Part shown: positions 34,349 through 44,989 of the stretch, piece after piece | How positions within the stretch are numbered: position 1 is the stretch's first letter | Layout: every line of letters starts with the position of its first letter | NCBI GenBank assembly: GCA_032622095.1 | Contig: CP136069.1 | Span: 42,012,194 to 42,076,193, forward strand | Direction of reading: 5' to 3' | Length of the DNA: 64,000 nucleotides | From: Siphonodentalium dalli | Taxonomy: Eukaryota; Mollusca; Scaphopoda; Gadilida; Siphonodentaliidae | The notes under the pieces: model-generated | The model's input: the letters and a program-made list of their open reading frames with translations, nothing else | What the model was told of the DNA's origin: nothing | Database searches by the model: none | Program-made: the position numbers and the translations under genes

Positions 34349-35573
34349 ACCGTCACAGCATGACCTTTAACTAGTGTATTCCCGGTTTAATAGAGTTAGA
34401 CTGATACGAGAGGCTCTTGGAATAAAATGTGACAGGCAATGCTTCAAGATGCAGCCAATATGTCAACGTTAGTTCTGAGTTCACAGCGACGATGTCATAG
34501 TATGGCGAAGAATATTGAAGACTGCATAAAATGGTGTGAAATACGACAATTCAAACGCACTGCTTGGTCTTCATCGGACCAGGCATACCGAGCCGTGTAG
34601 CGTGACCAGTGAACATCAACTCGGCTATTTAAAAACACAAAGATCCACGGTCCGATTGAGACCATCAAACTATAATCGGTACGTTTTCTATACCAGCAAA
34701 TAAATAGATCGTGCCAATGATCCAAGAATATGAGATTCTGGTGTCAACTTTCAAAGAGGAAGTTTTAACATTGTTTGAATTTGTTCATCAAAAAATTAAA
34801 TGATCGTCTCTCATTGATAAAGATAATCCATGCTTTTGTTTCCACAGATAATATAGAGCATTCTGAATCATATTTGATAAATTAGATTTCAACGAATCCT
34901 GATGAATTCTTTTGAGGATTTTCGCGAAGCCTGTGCCAAACATATTATCAAGTATTTTTGCTTGTTTCTTTTGCCCAGTATACTGACCATTTCATTAATG
35001 CCACCGGTGTATACTGTTTACAAATTTTAGAAATCTGTGGTTCTATTGGGCAGATAATTGTTTTTTTTTCCGGTTATTTTGGGACGCGTTAAAGTTGTAC
35101 TGCGACCCCGAGTCCGGTAAAAGCTGTAGTTGGAATGTCCAAGTTCGTGAAAGTTCTATTGACTATGCCGATGATTTGAGAAGCTTTATTGTTTTAGGAT
35201 ATTGTAGAAAGGCTAATCTGGCCGTGTCAAATTGAACTATAGCGATGGGATATCTCGCAGGACAACACATTTCGGGATTTCGTGGGGTGTGTATTCGCTG
35301 GATGTCTTATAGTTGCAGTATGTAACTATTATGACCGCGTTAATAGCGTTCGATGTTTAGGTATGAACAATGGCTGCATTATTCACATAGTTCGATAACA
35401 GGTCGTTCTGGACAAAAATATCATATCTAATTAATAACACCAGATGTAGATTGCTCGTCAAGAAAATGCCGATGACATGCACCAATAAATGGCGTTAATT
35501 TGGTCCATGACACGTGATGTATCAGGTCAGCAGTTTGGTAGCCGCATTCAAATGAATTTATCAACGAGACAAC
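34349..35573. other. No gene seen
   Basis: Short ORFs only. TTTTCGCGAAGCCTGTGCC at about 34919 is a remnant like the interior of R1/R2. Confidence 0.4.
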
Positions 35574-35930
35574 ATATCCTCGCGTAAATTCGCACTTAAT
35601 CGACATATAAAGTGAAATAGGTACATAATGTGATTATTTGATTCTGAAATAAGCATATAATGGAGTCACAGCTGTTATTTCGTTTCATGGCGCGGGCCAC
35701 AGTGAAAACACCTGTTAAACGGCGTATATCTGAAAAGTCGTGAGTTGGCTGAGATGTGTCATTGTGCCCACATAATCTGCTTAGAATCGCCTCATTGTGA
35801 ATCGACAATATGACTAAAACGGTCTCATTTGCAGAACGTTAACTCAAAATGAGGCGATTCTCAGCAGATTATAAACCTAAAAAAAGTTCTATTGTAAGTA
35901 GATAATGTGCGGATTATGCGGGAGACCAGG
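35574..35930 (+). mobile_element. MITE family V, copy 2
   Basis: Left CATATCCTCGCGTAAATTCG, right GATAATGTGCGGATTATGCG, with the same internal inverted pair as copy 1 (AATCGCCTCATTGTGAATCG with its partner near 35850). No ORF with a domain. Confidence 0.7.
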
Positions 35931-36239
35931 CCGGAAATGGAGCTATTCTTTGTTCGAAAAACTATTGAGAATTCTAGTCTTAAAAATACACTATCAGATC
36001 ATTTGACACAATAAAACTACCATTGGTAAGTTTCCTATCACAGAAACTAATCAGATCGTACCGATTAACAAATCAATGGGTTTTGATGGCCAGCTATCGA
36101 CTTGAAAAAGGCAGTTTTTAAATGCTTTGAAGTTTTGTCAGGCTAGAAAAATTCCAATGATAGTCTCTTATAAAGATCGTGTGTTCTCTCGTCAATAATC
36201 AATGGGTAATAAAGAACGTTCTCAGTCGTTACCATTTGT

Positions 36240-36690
36240 ATGGTTTTGATCTGAAGGATTGATATCTTGATTAGGGTTTAGCATCGTCGCAGGCGCTAGG
36301 CTCTATCACGAGTAAGACCAGAATCAGGTTGACAAAAAACTATTACAGTGAAGCGGCAGTTTATTTTATGCAGACAGTTGATGAGACTAACCAAATGAGC
36401 TATGTACAAATAAAAGCACCCAAGAGGAAATGTTTCGAGTTGGAGTCAGGAATATACAGTCAAGATCGATTGATTGTTGTTTGAGGGTTTAATGTCGTTT
36501 TAACCGCTGGGCCATAGCACGACTGAGAACATCAGGTGCCAATACATCGGAGCGAATCAGACTGTGGAGTATATTAAAACAGTGAGATATGTACATATAC
36601 AACACATAAGAGGAATGTTTTCACTTGGAGTGAGGAATATAAATTGCAGAACTGTCTAGTGTGCATGCATACTATAAAACGTGTATAAGT
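36240..36690 (+). repeat. Diverged tandem duplication (~200 bp)
   Basis: 36280-36470 and 36485-36655 share GGGTTTA(A/G), TATGTACA, AAGAGGAA and TTGGAGTSAGGAATATA. It may be a SINE-like or LINE-tail repeat; I cannot name it. Confidence 0.5.
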
Positions 36691-36953
36691 AGTATAAGAA
36701 TACATAATACATAGCAAATAAATAACACGAAATTACCAAGTCTGGACATCGAAATATGTAAATTCGCTTTTAACATTTGATTTTGCATTGATAAGGTATT
36801 TATAATATTTGATGAATCGCACATGAAATTTTATCAATGCGTCAAGCTGATGGTCGGGCGGGTGAGACAGAAAAATGTCATCTGTCGCCAAGCCGACGGC
36901 CTCAATCCACAAATACTGTTTGGTGTCTTGTGGTGTTAATCGTTTCCCATTAA

Positions 36954-37222
36954 CCATTTCAGTGCCAAGGTCGATTTTTGTATCAACCCATATTTCCTTG
37001 ATCATTTTTCAAATTTATTGATTATAATAATGTGATACATTGATGGAAAGAGCTCTACCTTGATCATTTTTCAAATTTATTGATTATAATAATGTGATAC
37101 ATTGATGGAAAGAGCTCTTAGAGCTCTTTCCATCAATGTATCACATTATTATAATCAATAAATTTGAAAAATGATCAAGGAAATATGGGTTAATACAAAA
37201 ATCGGACTTGGCACTGAAAGGG
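36954..37222. mobile_element. TTAA MITE Q3 with a tripled 61-bp core
   Basis: TTAA at 36950-36953 and 37223-37226. Termini CCATTTCAGTGCCAAGGTCG and its near-complement match the Q type, including ATATGGGTT.ATACAAAAAT. Instead of the 67-bp palindrome, a 61-bp unit (CCTTGATCATTTTTC...) is present twice directly (36996-37056, 37058-37118) and once inverted (37120-37180), all almost identical. The 90-codon minus ORF overlapping it (36733-37005) has no recognisable domain. Confidence 0.85.
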
Positions 37223-37484
37223 TTAAGCAACTGGTCAAAGATTTATAGTTGAAATATGAACCTCTCTTTCTGAGTCTAAACGTCGGAGTGACTTTGGCGA
37301 CTTTTGTTTCGAAGCAACAGGCGATTTTTGTTGCGAAGGCAATAACGTTGCAGTGGCTGACTCGACTTCAGTGAGTGGAGTGTTTGTGAGTAACGGGTGC
37401 ATCGCCACTAGGCGTTTTCATGGCCTGTGTGTGATCAAGGTTCTGGGACAGGAGTTAGACCAGTTACGTCAAGTTGTGTCTTGA

Positions 37485-38985
37485 CTTGAAACATATTTTA
37501 TTTGCAAAATATACAAAGGGGATTGGGGCACAAGTTTTTGCAACTTATGAAGCCCCTCTCCTAATACAATATTTTAACACACATGTGATCAAGATGACGG
37601 TACAAACTTATTTACATGGTGAGAAGTTATGGGAGATATAATGTGTAGCGCCTTCCAGAGATGATCCAACATGAGATTGCTTCTTATCTGTGAGAAAATT
37701 TGTATTTGAAGAATGTCACTATTTTATTAATGTTGGAATGATTGACAAGTGCCAATATATTATCTATTCTAAGCACTTTTGTGTTGGTTGTAAAATATAA
37801 TGGTACACTTGATTCGTTCTCTATTTTGTTATTGTTGTGCTCTGGAAGGCAATACAGATGATAAATCAGAATGAGATGTTTGAATGGGAGGTTTGTCCAC
37901 TTGTGAGGTAAAAGTTGAAATTCCGGAAGCAAGTATAGATTCGCAAATAAGATAAATATAATCATTAGGGGTCAAAACGCTTAGTCGCTGCAATATATTG
38001 CTGTGTGATGGAAAATAGTTTCATATTTTGTTGGGACGAGAGATAAGGTAATCCACACATGAGTTCTGAAATATGGTTTACTTTGAGATTTACGCGGTCT
38101 AGTTTCTCAAAGAGAACTGAGCGCTCACGTTGGTACAATGGGCACATGAAGAAATAGTGATATGCGTCTTCAGATCTATTTCCACATGAGCATGCGGGGC
38201 TGTCAGCGATATAATTATTGAACATATCACATCGGAGTTCACTGCAAAAATTACGTATGCGACAATGAAAAATGTTGTATTTCCTGCGTCCAGCATAGAA
38301 ATGTAGAGGGGGGCTGATTGTGGGATCTATATGATACAAGTTGGTTTTAAAGGTAGAAGATTGATCAGCTTCGGTGATTACTTTGGGAAGCTTATTCCAT
38401 TCTAACACCATCGCTGGAAAAAAGGACTGTTTGAAGTGTTCAGTATTGCAATAGTATGAGTAAAATTTACCGGGGCGTCTCCAATTATAATCTGCAACCT
38501 TGTGTGATCTGGGGGGAAGTGTATTGGCTAGATAAGAGGGGGCTAGATTATTGATTATTTTATAGAGTGCCTGCAGTTTATGTAGTTGACGTCGTTTATT
38601 GAGTGATGGCCATCCGACCTCCTGTAATACCGTGTTGTCCGAAGCAGAACGGGTAATACCACTGACTATCCGTCCAGCGTCGACATGAAGCCAGTCAAGC
38701 TTCTCTAACATATAATTTGAGGCATTGTCCCAGACGGCGTCTGAATAATCAAATAAGGGTAAAATATATGTTTTGTAAATAATTTCAATGGTTTTCCGGT
38801 TGAGTTGATATTTAATCCGCCGGAGTTGAGACAGACGTGAGGCAATTCTTTTGACAGACCCTTCAATGTGTGCGTTCCATTTGAGATTTGATTGTGTCGC
38901 TTGTGTCGAAAAGCGGTGGTCTGTTGTTTAAACACTCCATCACCAGGTACATAACTGACGACGATTCCAGTGATATTTAGCATTT
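37485..38985 (-). mobile_element. Internally deleted LINE copy
   Basis: The 3' end lies at 37485-37610 (complement reads CTTGTGCCCCAATCCCCTTT then AATAAAATATGTTTCAAG). The coding remnant is at 37965-38915. Upstream, 38890-38985 matches ORF1 sequence seen at 39478-39516 (ACAAGCGACACAA on the minus strand), so ORF1 is joined directly to the end of ORF2, with the endonuclease and catalytic reverse transcriptase missing. Confidence 0.7.
37965..38915 (-). pseudogene. LINE ORF2 C-terminal fragment
   Basis: Reads VKRIASRLSQLRRIKYQL, then TIEIIYKTYILPLFDYSDAV and WDNASNYMLEKLDWLHVDAG, the region downstream of the catalytic core of a LINE reverse transcriptase, followed by ALYKIINNLAPSYL, FPAMVLEWNKLP and a terminal CSCGNRSEDAYHYFFMCPLY zinc-knuckle-like motif. 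It closely parallels 61200-61943 (YEMARIVTGAT, WNKLP, CLCGEFETTYHYLFECTLY), so both belong to one family. The YADD-bearing part is absent. The frame is open from about 38711 to 37965 and readable but shifted further upstream. Confidence 0.85.
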
Positions 38986-39379
38986 TACTTCAGACTTACA
39001 CCTACACTTACATTCTACAACTGCTTACTCATGTACATAACTATAAATTTTAAAATTAACCCTTTCGAAAACTCGCGGCCTATGCTTACGTTCCTAATTT
39101 CTAAATTTGTAACACCTAACTATGTACCACGCTCCCATCTTTTACTGAAACTACCGGTATGGGACAATCATGAAACTAAAGAATATTTTAATACTCTACG
39201 TATAACTAGTTCATTTGTGATAGTGCGTGATTCTACGATACTGGTACGCATACTCTGTCATATGTATACCTATATTTTCCAAATTTCAAAACACCAGGCA
39301 TACCTCTATTATGCTCCTGTTTTTAATTTTACTGACTATGGAATTGTCCAAGTGGCGCTTCGGAATGTGTACCTAGATA
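38986..39379. other. No gene seen
   Basis: A 165-codon plus-strand ORF (39031-39528) has no recognisable domain and partly overlaps antisense LINE ORF1 sequence; I do not consider it a gene. Confidence 0.4.
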
Positions 39380-39439
39380 ATGATCACATTTGTCCATGTT
39401 ACCGAAGACAGGTTTACCCTTGTATTCTGTGGTGTTCCC

Positions 39440-40436
39440 AGCCCCCCCCCCGGATCTCTATATTTTACAACACAAGTTGTGTCGCTTGTGATACACGAAC
39501 GGTGGTGATCTGGCTGTTGTCTGTCTGAGTTTAGTTTAACATATTTTATTGCTCTAAACATAGCAAATGGATTGGAGGACAAGTGCGCAAGGCACTTAAT
39601 ATTCCCTCCTCTCCAAACAAAGTAACGTAACACATGACAAACGAAATAACATAAGCATACAAAATTAGTAACTAAATATTAAAGGGAAACAGCCAGATAA
39701 ATTGAAAACACCAAAGATGAGACAGTAGGTGAAGGAGGCAGGGTAGTAGACAGGAGATAGGAGAGAGGAGAAATAGGAGAGAATAAGAAGAAGAAGACCA
39801 TTACATCCATCCCTTGTTCACATGATTGCCGAAACATGCCAACGTCTTGGTATACGGAGCGAATTGTGATTGTGTATTTATACTTAGTTGAACCGTCCTG
39901 AGGTGCGTATGCAATCTTGAGCTCTCATGTATATATTAACATTTTCTTCATATGGTATGTTAGGATTGCCAAAAAGCAACGTGAAAGCTGAAACATTTTC
40001 ATATTTTGTCTGTCTGAGCGCTTGCATCATCACACATTTTTGTTGAAACGATAGCTAAGTTTGTGACTGGTTGAGTTGCTGGTCGAGCACCAACTATTTT
40101 CTTTGCATCGAAATATGATAGATGTTTATTAGCCTTACTGTTGAAGTTTATATTCATAGTACCATATGGGACACGAACGATCCATTGCAGCATGTGAACC
40201 TTGACAGTTTGAGCACTCTTTTGGTTTAGTACAGTCATTACGATCATGACCAAAATAGGACAGCGAGGACAATTAGTCTCTTTATTTTCACAGAGTCCCT
40301 GACACTTAGAACATAGTAAGGGATTTGGAACACATGTAGACAAAACTATCTTCATATACCAACCTGCAATGCCGGCGGATGTTCGCACCGATAGAAATTC
40401 AGCCAATATCTCCGACTGAGATATCGCGGTTCTCAA
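39440..40436 (-). pseudogene. LINE ORF1 (CCHC gag-like) fragment, split
   Basis: On the minus strand, LCSKCQGLCENKETNCPRC is followed, after a one-base frameshift near 40255, by FGHDRNDCTKPKECSNCQGS and HAAMDRSCPIWYYEYKL. That is two to three Cys/His zinc knuckles of the type found in ORF1 of Jockey/CR1-like LINEs. The downstream HLSYFDAKKIVGARPAT and DASAQTD match the usual tail of such proteins. After residue 145 the frame is broken by a LINE 3' fragment (39530-40006); sequence resembling the continuation is found at 39440-39516. The protein would coat LINE RNA. Confidence 0.75.
39530..40006 (-). mobile_element. LINE 3' fragment nested in ORF1, 13-bp TSD
   Basis: TTGTCTGTCTGAG occurs at 39517-39529 and 40007-40019. 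Between them is a minus-strand LINE 3' end: terminal AATAAAATATGTTAAACTAAA-like block (complement of 39530-39550), a CNAATCCATTTG block, and a CT-rich tract (complement of 39715-39795). CT-rich sequence is also present in the 3' region of the LINE at 58905-62518. Confidence 0.75.
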
Positions 40437-40440
40437 AACT

Positions 40441-42163
40441 TCTCTGCTACTGTTCAGTGTTTAGTGAGGAGCAATCGTGACTGGTTTTTATGCAATACCT
40501 GTTAAGTGCAACAATGTATCATCAGACTGAACTTTCTTTCAATATTCAATCAGGGGAGAGCCAGTCACTAGTCCGGTCCTGATCGGTTTGACAATATTTC
40601 ACTTTCAATACTTTGAAATGTCTTAACAATGACAACTACAGAGGGTTTTTCATAGTCGAGTCGAAGCTAAGTATCAACTACTGATGTGATACACCAGCAC
40701 CATTGAAACTATGTGAGTCATCATTCTTATAATAAGGTCGTGGTTATTTGTCTTGAGTTGCCACATAAGAAGCAAAAAATCGACAACTAGCCCAGCAGCC
40801 ACCGCGGACTACCCTTCGGACCGATTCGTTGGTCCAAAGACTGGTACATAGCTGAAGCGGCGACCCGTATAGCCACTGCATGTAGCAGGCTCCCTGTACC
40901 TCCCCACAGTGAGATAGGCGTGAACAGTACTGGATTCAGAATTTAAATATTAGCAGGACGAACACCAAAGAGAGAGGAGAGAACAGAAACATCATACGTG
41001 AAAAAACAGTACTTCAAACATCAGACGAACGAACAATACAACATATAACACAAATTGAATCTGGAACACTGTGGAGAGGCGTGACTAGAATATTGATTGA
41101 GCCGGGTCAACTCAACCATCTGTCTTGCAAAGATGCCTGACCAAAGTGGACCATGAGCATAGCCGTCCCCCGCAGGTCGATGCCTCACGTGATGCGGCCG
41201 CCTTAGTACCACCATGACCACTACACCACACCACACCACGTGCACCACCCCACGACCAACATGGTGACACATTAGGGGAGTCTTAACCCCTCACAGTGGG
41301 CCGGTATGCATACTCTCCCCCGGGCTAGCACATGGTGTACCGATGGATGCTCTTGGACTTTTTTCGCGATGCCTGTGCGTACCAATAATGGTGATTTCCG
41401 GTATTTTCATAATTATTTTACCTGTTGAAATGAAATTTGGCTTTGAAAGATTTGATATAAACTCGAAAGAGGATCTTCAAGTGAATATTTGCCTAGCCAA
41501 TCCGTCGTAATAAGTTGGTAGCGTCTTGACTTCTCGAAATCACTTATTTGACATTGATTTCCGTAACCGTGATAGCATGTCAAACCCAAAGCGTAATACT
41601 CGGCTATTTGATGGCACATCAATGTTTGCTTTCAATTTAATCTATTGAACGCATTCTCTCGGATCATTATTTGCATGCCAGAGATTGCCCCATATTAAAG
41701 CGCAAGATCTTTGTTCTTTCTATCACATGATGCCGAACTCTGCAGATAACAACATCTGAACATTATACCATGTCGATGTTCTTCATTTAATTGTAGCCGA
41801 ACCCCTGACGACCCATGTTAGTTTGTATTCGGTAACAAGTTATTAATATGTGTGCATTTCATTAGGAGAAACCACTAAATACCAATGTTAGAAATGGGCA
41901 TTATATAAGAAAGTCAGTGATATGTGTGCATTTCAAAGTCACATTCTATACGCCGCACATGCACAAGTATTTTGTGTCAGTACATGGAGAGTAATTCTTT
42001 CGCGTGTCCCTGTAATTCAAAAGAATATCCGGGTAATATACACGTACACATGGAGGTTACCCACTCCAATCAATGTCAGTATCATGCGAATCGCGATAGA
42101 TCTAGTGTCTGTACCCGTCAGCGAATAACTCCACGCAGGGACGTTGCGACAGGAGACTCTGGT
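40441..42163. other. No gene seen
   Basis: Only short ORFs. CCACCACC-rich sequence at 41205-41260, and TTTTTTCGCGATGCCTGTGC at 41359 resembling the interior of R1/R2. Nothing else recognised. Confidence 0.4.
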
Positions 42164-44015
42164 GCCGGATTCGTCATCTCCGGTTTAAACCTCCGAGTTT
42201 AAACCTGGTTTAAACCTACATTGGCGGTCCAGCCAAACCGGGTCTAAGTGGGCGTTTTTGTCGTTCAGTTGTCAGATAATTGACAACTCGATTCGGTTAT
42301 ATGATTATGCAATCAAACTACTCTCGCACCAATCGGACCAAACGATAGGCCGATATAATGGTTATTGACAAGTCATAAATTATCGTGATCGCGTGCACGC
42401 TCAATGGATTTATTCATTGCGAAACAATTATCACTCATTGACTATTAATCCGATCTCATTCTGTGTTTAAATCAATTTAACAAATGGCATGTTTCTCAAC
42501 ACGAGTTTCACGCTCTGTTCATCACTTTGTTTATGATAGATTTATGCAAGATGCTTCACCCGGAAAGACAACATTTGGTGTATTTAGATGTATATCTGTA
42601 TATATTAAAGGGTATAGGAGCTGTCTATCTGTATGTCCGTTTGTCTGTTCGCAACTCCAATACCCCTGGACCGATATCAATTAAATTAGGAGTGGTGATT
42701 CATGTGGTATAACGTCGTTAGGTTTAAAAAAATTTGATTTAAAAATAAGTAAAATATAAGTTTTAAAAAATTAAAAAATTGTGTTAAATTGAGTAAGGAG
42801 TTTAATCTAAAAGGAAACAAAATTTAGATTAACATTTGTTTTAAATTTAATTACGTTTTTTTTAAATTAAAATGTTCAATTGATCAAAATGTGCGCAAAT
42901 CCCCTCTGGCGTTGAATAAAGTCTCCATAATCGAGTCAATCCTGGACCAAGAGGCCAGTCAAGTAACGGTAATTTGCTTATGAGTGCACACCATATGCGG
43001 CATCTGAACTGTTGGAAGTGGGCAACCATGCAGAGGGACAGCTTTTAATAAAGAAATATATTACATGCGTTGATTTTTTTCAATGTCATAAATTTCCCGT
43101 CATGCAGAAAATCAAAAAGGTTCACAGGTTTTGAACTGGTAGAATATTATGGGAATTTATGGGCGTAGCCAGAGTAGAGTTTTGTGGCATAATCTACATC
43201 AAAATAAGTTATAAAATATTACTCATATAGTAATATATAAGTTCAGGATTGCAAACTATGTGTACAGCATATCAGGTCGTGCATTATCATCGTTTTTGGT
43301 GTCAAAATTAAAACGTTGAACCCTTCAAATGAATTCGTAGAAAACACCTGTACTTGTGATTGCTACAAGCCAAACAAAAAAACAAGATAGTTGTAAAAAT
43401 CATATATTTAGGAACATGTCCATATCTGAGCAAAGCTCACGTGCGAATCAATCAACTGTGACATGATAACACCAGTCGGCAGTCGCCACTTAGACACGCC
43501 CTCACTCGAGATTATTTACAGCTCCACCCTTTGACTGATTGTTTGACAATTCTAAACCGCGATGAAGAAAAGACGGATTCGTCATCTCAAGTTTAGCCTC
43601 GATAAAGCTGGTTTAGCTGGACCGCCGAATTAAATGGTTTAGTTGCCGGTTTAAGCTTATAAAACGCAAAAACAAAATTGAAATTGACAAAAACTTATCC
43701 CCATACGCTTTATATGTGTGACTGCTTCTCTCTTATAAATTTCCAATCAAAATATGACCGCTGTCGTAATTATTGATTTTCGCAATCAATAAAACGAGGC
43801 GGTCCGCATTAGGAAAGTACGTTTAATTATCTCGACGATACAGAGACACTACTGCTAAACCACTTGTCTGGCTGGACCAGGTTTAAACCAGAGATGACGA
43901 ATGCATCACTTAGACCTGCGGTCTCGGATTTAAACCACGGATTTTGCTGACTCACGGCGGTTTAAACCTAGAGGTTTACGTAGACCAGGTTTAAACCTGA
44001 GATGACGAATCCGGC
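42164..44015 (-). mobile_element. Inverted-repeat element U2 (uninterrupted)
   Basis: 1852 bp, inverted relative to U1. Ends GCCGGATTCGTCATCTCCGG and GATGACGAATCCGGC, with several GGTTTAAACC words in each. An inner MITE with the same terminal sequence lies at about 43574-43903. The sequence at 42975-43020 (CTTATGAGTGCA...ATGCGGCATCTGAACTG) is the unfilled version of the LINE insertion site in U1. No transposase seen; no clear target duplication. Confidence 0.75.
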
Positions 44016-44462
44016 CTGGGTGTCACGCTCCCCCAATATATTGTCAAAATTTATTTTCAATAGTTGGAAATTTCATGCCTGAATTATGTTGTAATGCATC
44101 TCATTGTTTGATTTTCCCTCCACTAATTGGTGGGGAATCTGTTTTGGCCATATGGGAGTGACAGGTTGGTAATTTCCAACAGTTAGACAGTTTGGGGTAC
44201 CAGTTGCAAAGTTCCAACTTAAGAGGGGATACAAAATTGTATTTCGCGCAAGGGAGTATGATCTGGTTTAAGGGGTGCAGTAGTTGGAAATTTCAAGGTG
44301 GACACCTCAAATGGAGACTCTGGCAACGTCCCTGAACTCATGCTTGTTGTATGGGACCACTGTGGATCGGATTCTTCATCTCCAGTTTAAACCCTATTTA
44401 AGGAAATAACAACTAGTTTAACAACAAATTAAACAATAGTTTAATAACAGTTTAACAGCAAT
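44016..44462. other. No gene; short repeats
   Basis: Three TTGGAAATTTC-type words (44057, 44175, 44285), a terminal motif of the U family (GGATTCTTCATCTCC, 44368), and a run of AGTTTAAnAAC words (44405-44462). Confidence 0.5.
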
Positions 44463-44989
44463 TTAAAGATACGGGCGGCGTTGGCGGTGGGTATGCTGTT
44501 AAAATATTCACCTCCGTCAAAAACCGCCATAAACAGAAGTAATAGTAAGATATAGAGAGACTTTGTTCTTATGCCAATCAGAAATATGGCATAATCAGTA
44601 TGTTATTGTCACTTTTCCCCCCTTTGTTATGTAAATAAAAGCAAAACACATTACGTTTCCTGGCTTTTGTTTAGATCCGGATATGGTAAACACAAAGAGC
44701 GTTATTTGTTACTGTTACCTGATATGGAAATAATAAATAGCATTTATATCATTTTTGTGTGATTAACCAATAGAATTGCGCTGTGTTATGTAAACAGAAG
44801 CACAACTTCTGTAACACGAGCAATCTCTTGTTTACGGACACCATCGTACGTCTTGACGACAATATACTATTTACGCGCTGATTATGTTTGGCATATGAGC
44901 ATTGTCGAGACCCGAGAAACCAATGAATAGCATCTGCTAACTTTAATCTTTGGGGTCGTCGGAGGCTAATCGCAGACACATTAATTACG

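Noticed and set aside
36733-37005. 90-codon minus ORF entering MITE Q3
   Set aside because: Its start lies in the MITE terminal repeat and the rest has no recognisable motif.
39031-39528. 165-codon plus-strand ORF
   Set aside because: No domain, and its end overlaps antisense LINE ORF1 sequence.
39999-40436. Host zinc-finger gene
   Set aside because: The Cys/His pattern followed by SYFDAKKIVG and QTD is that of LINE ORF1 proteins, and the frame is broken.
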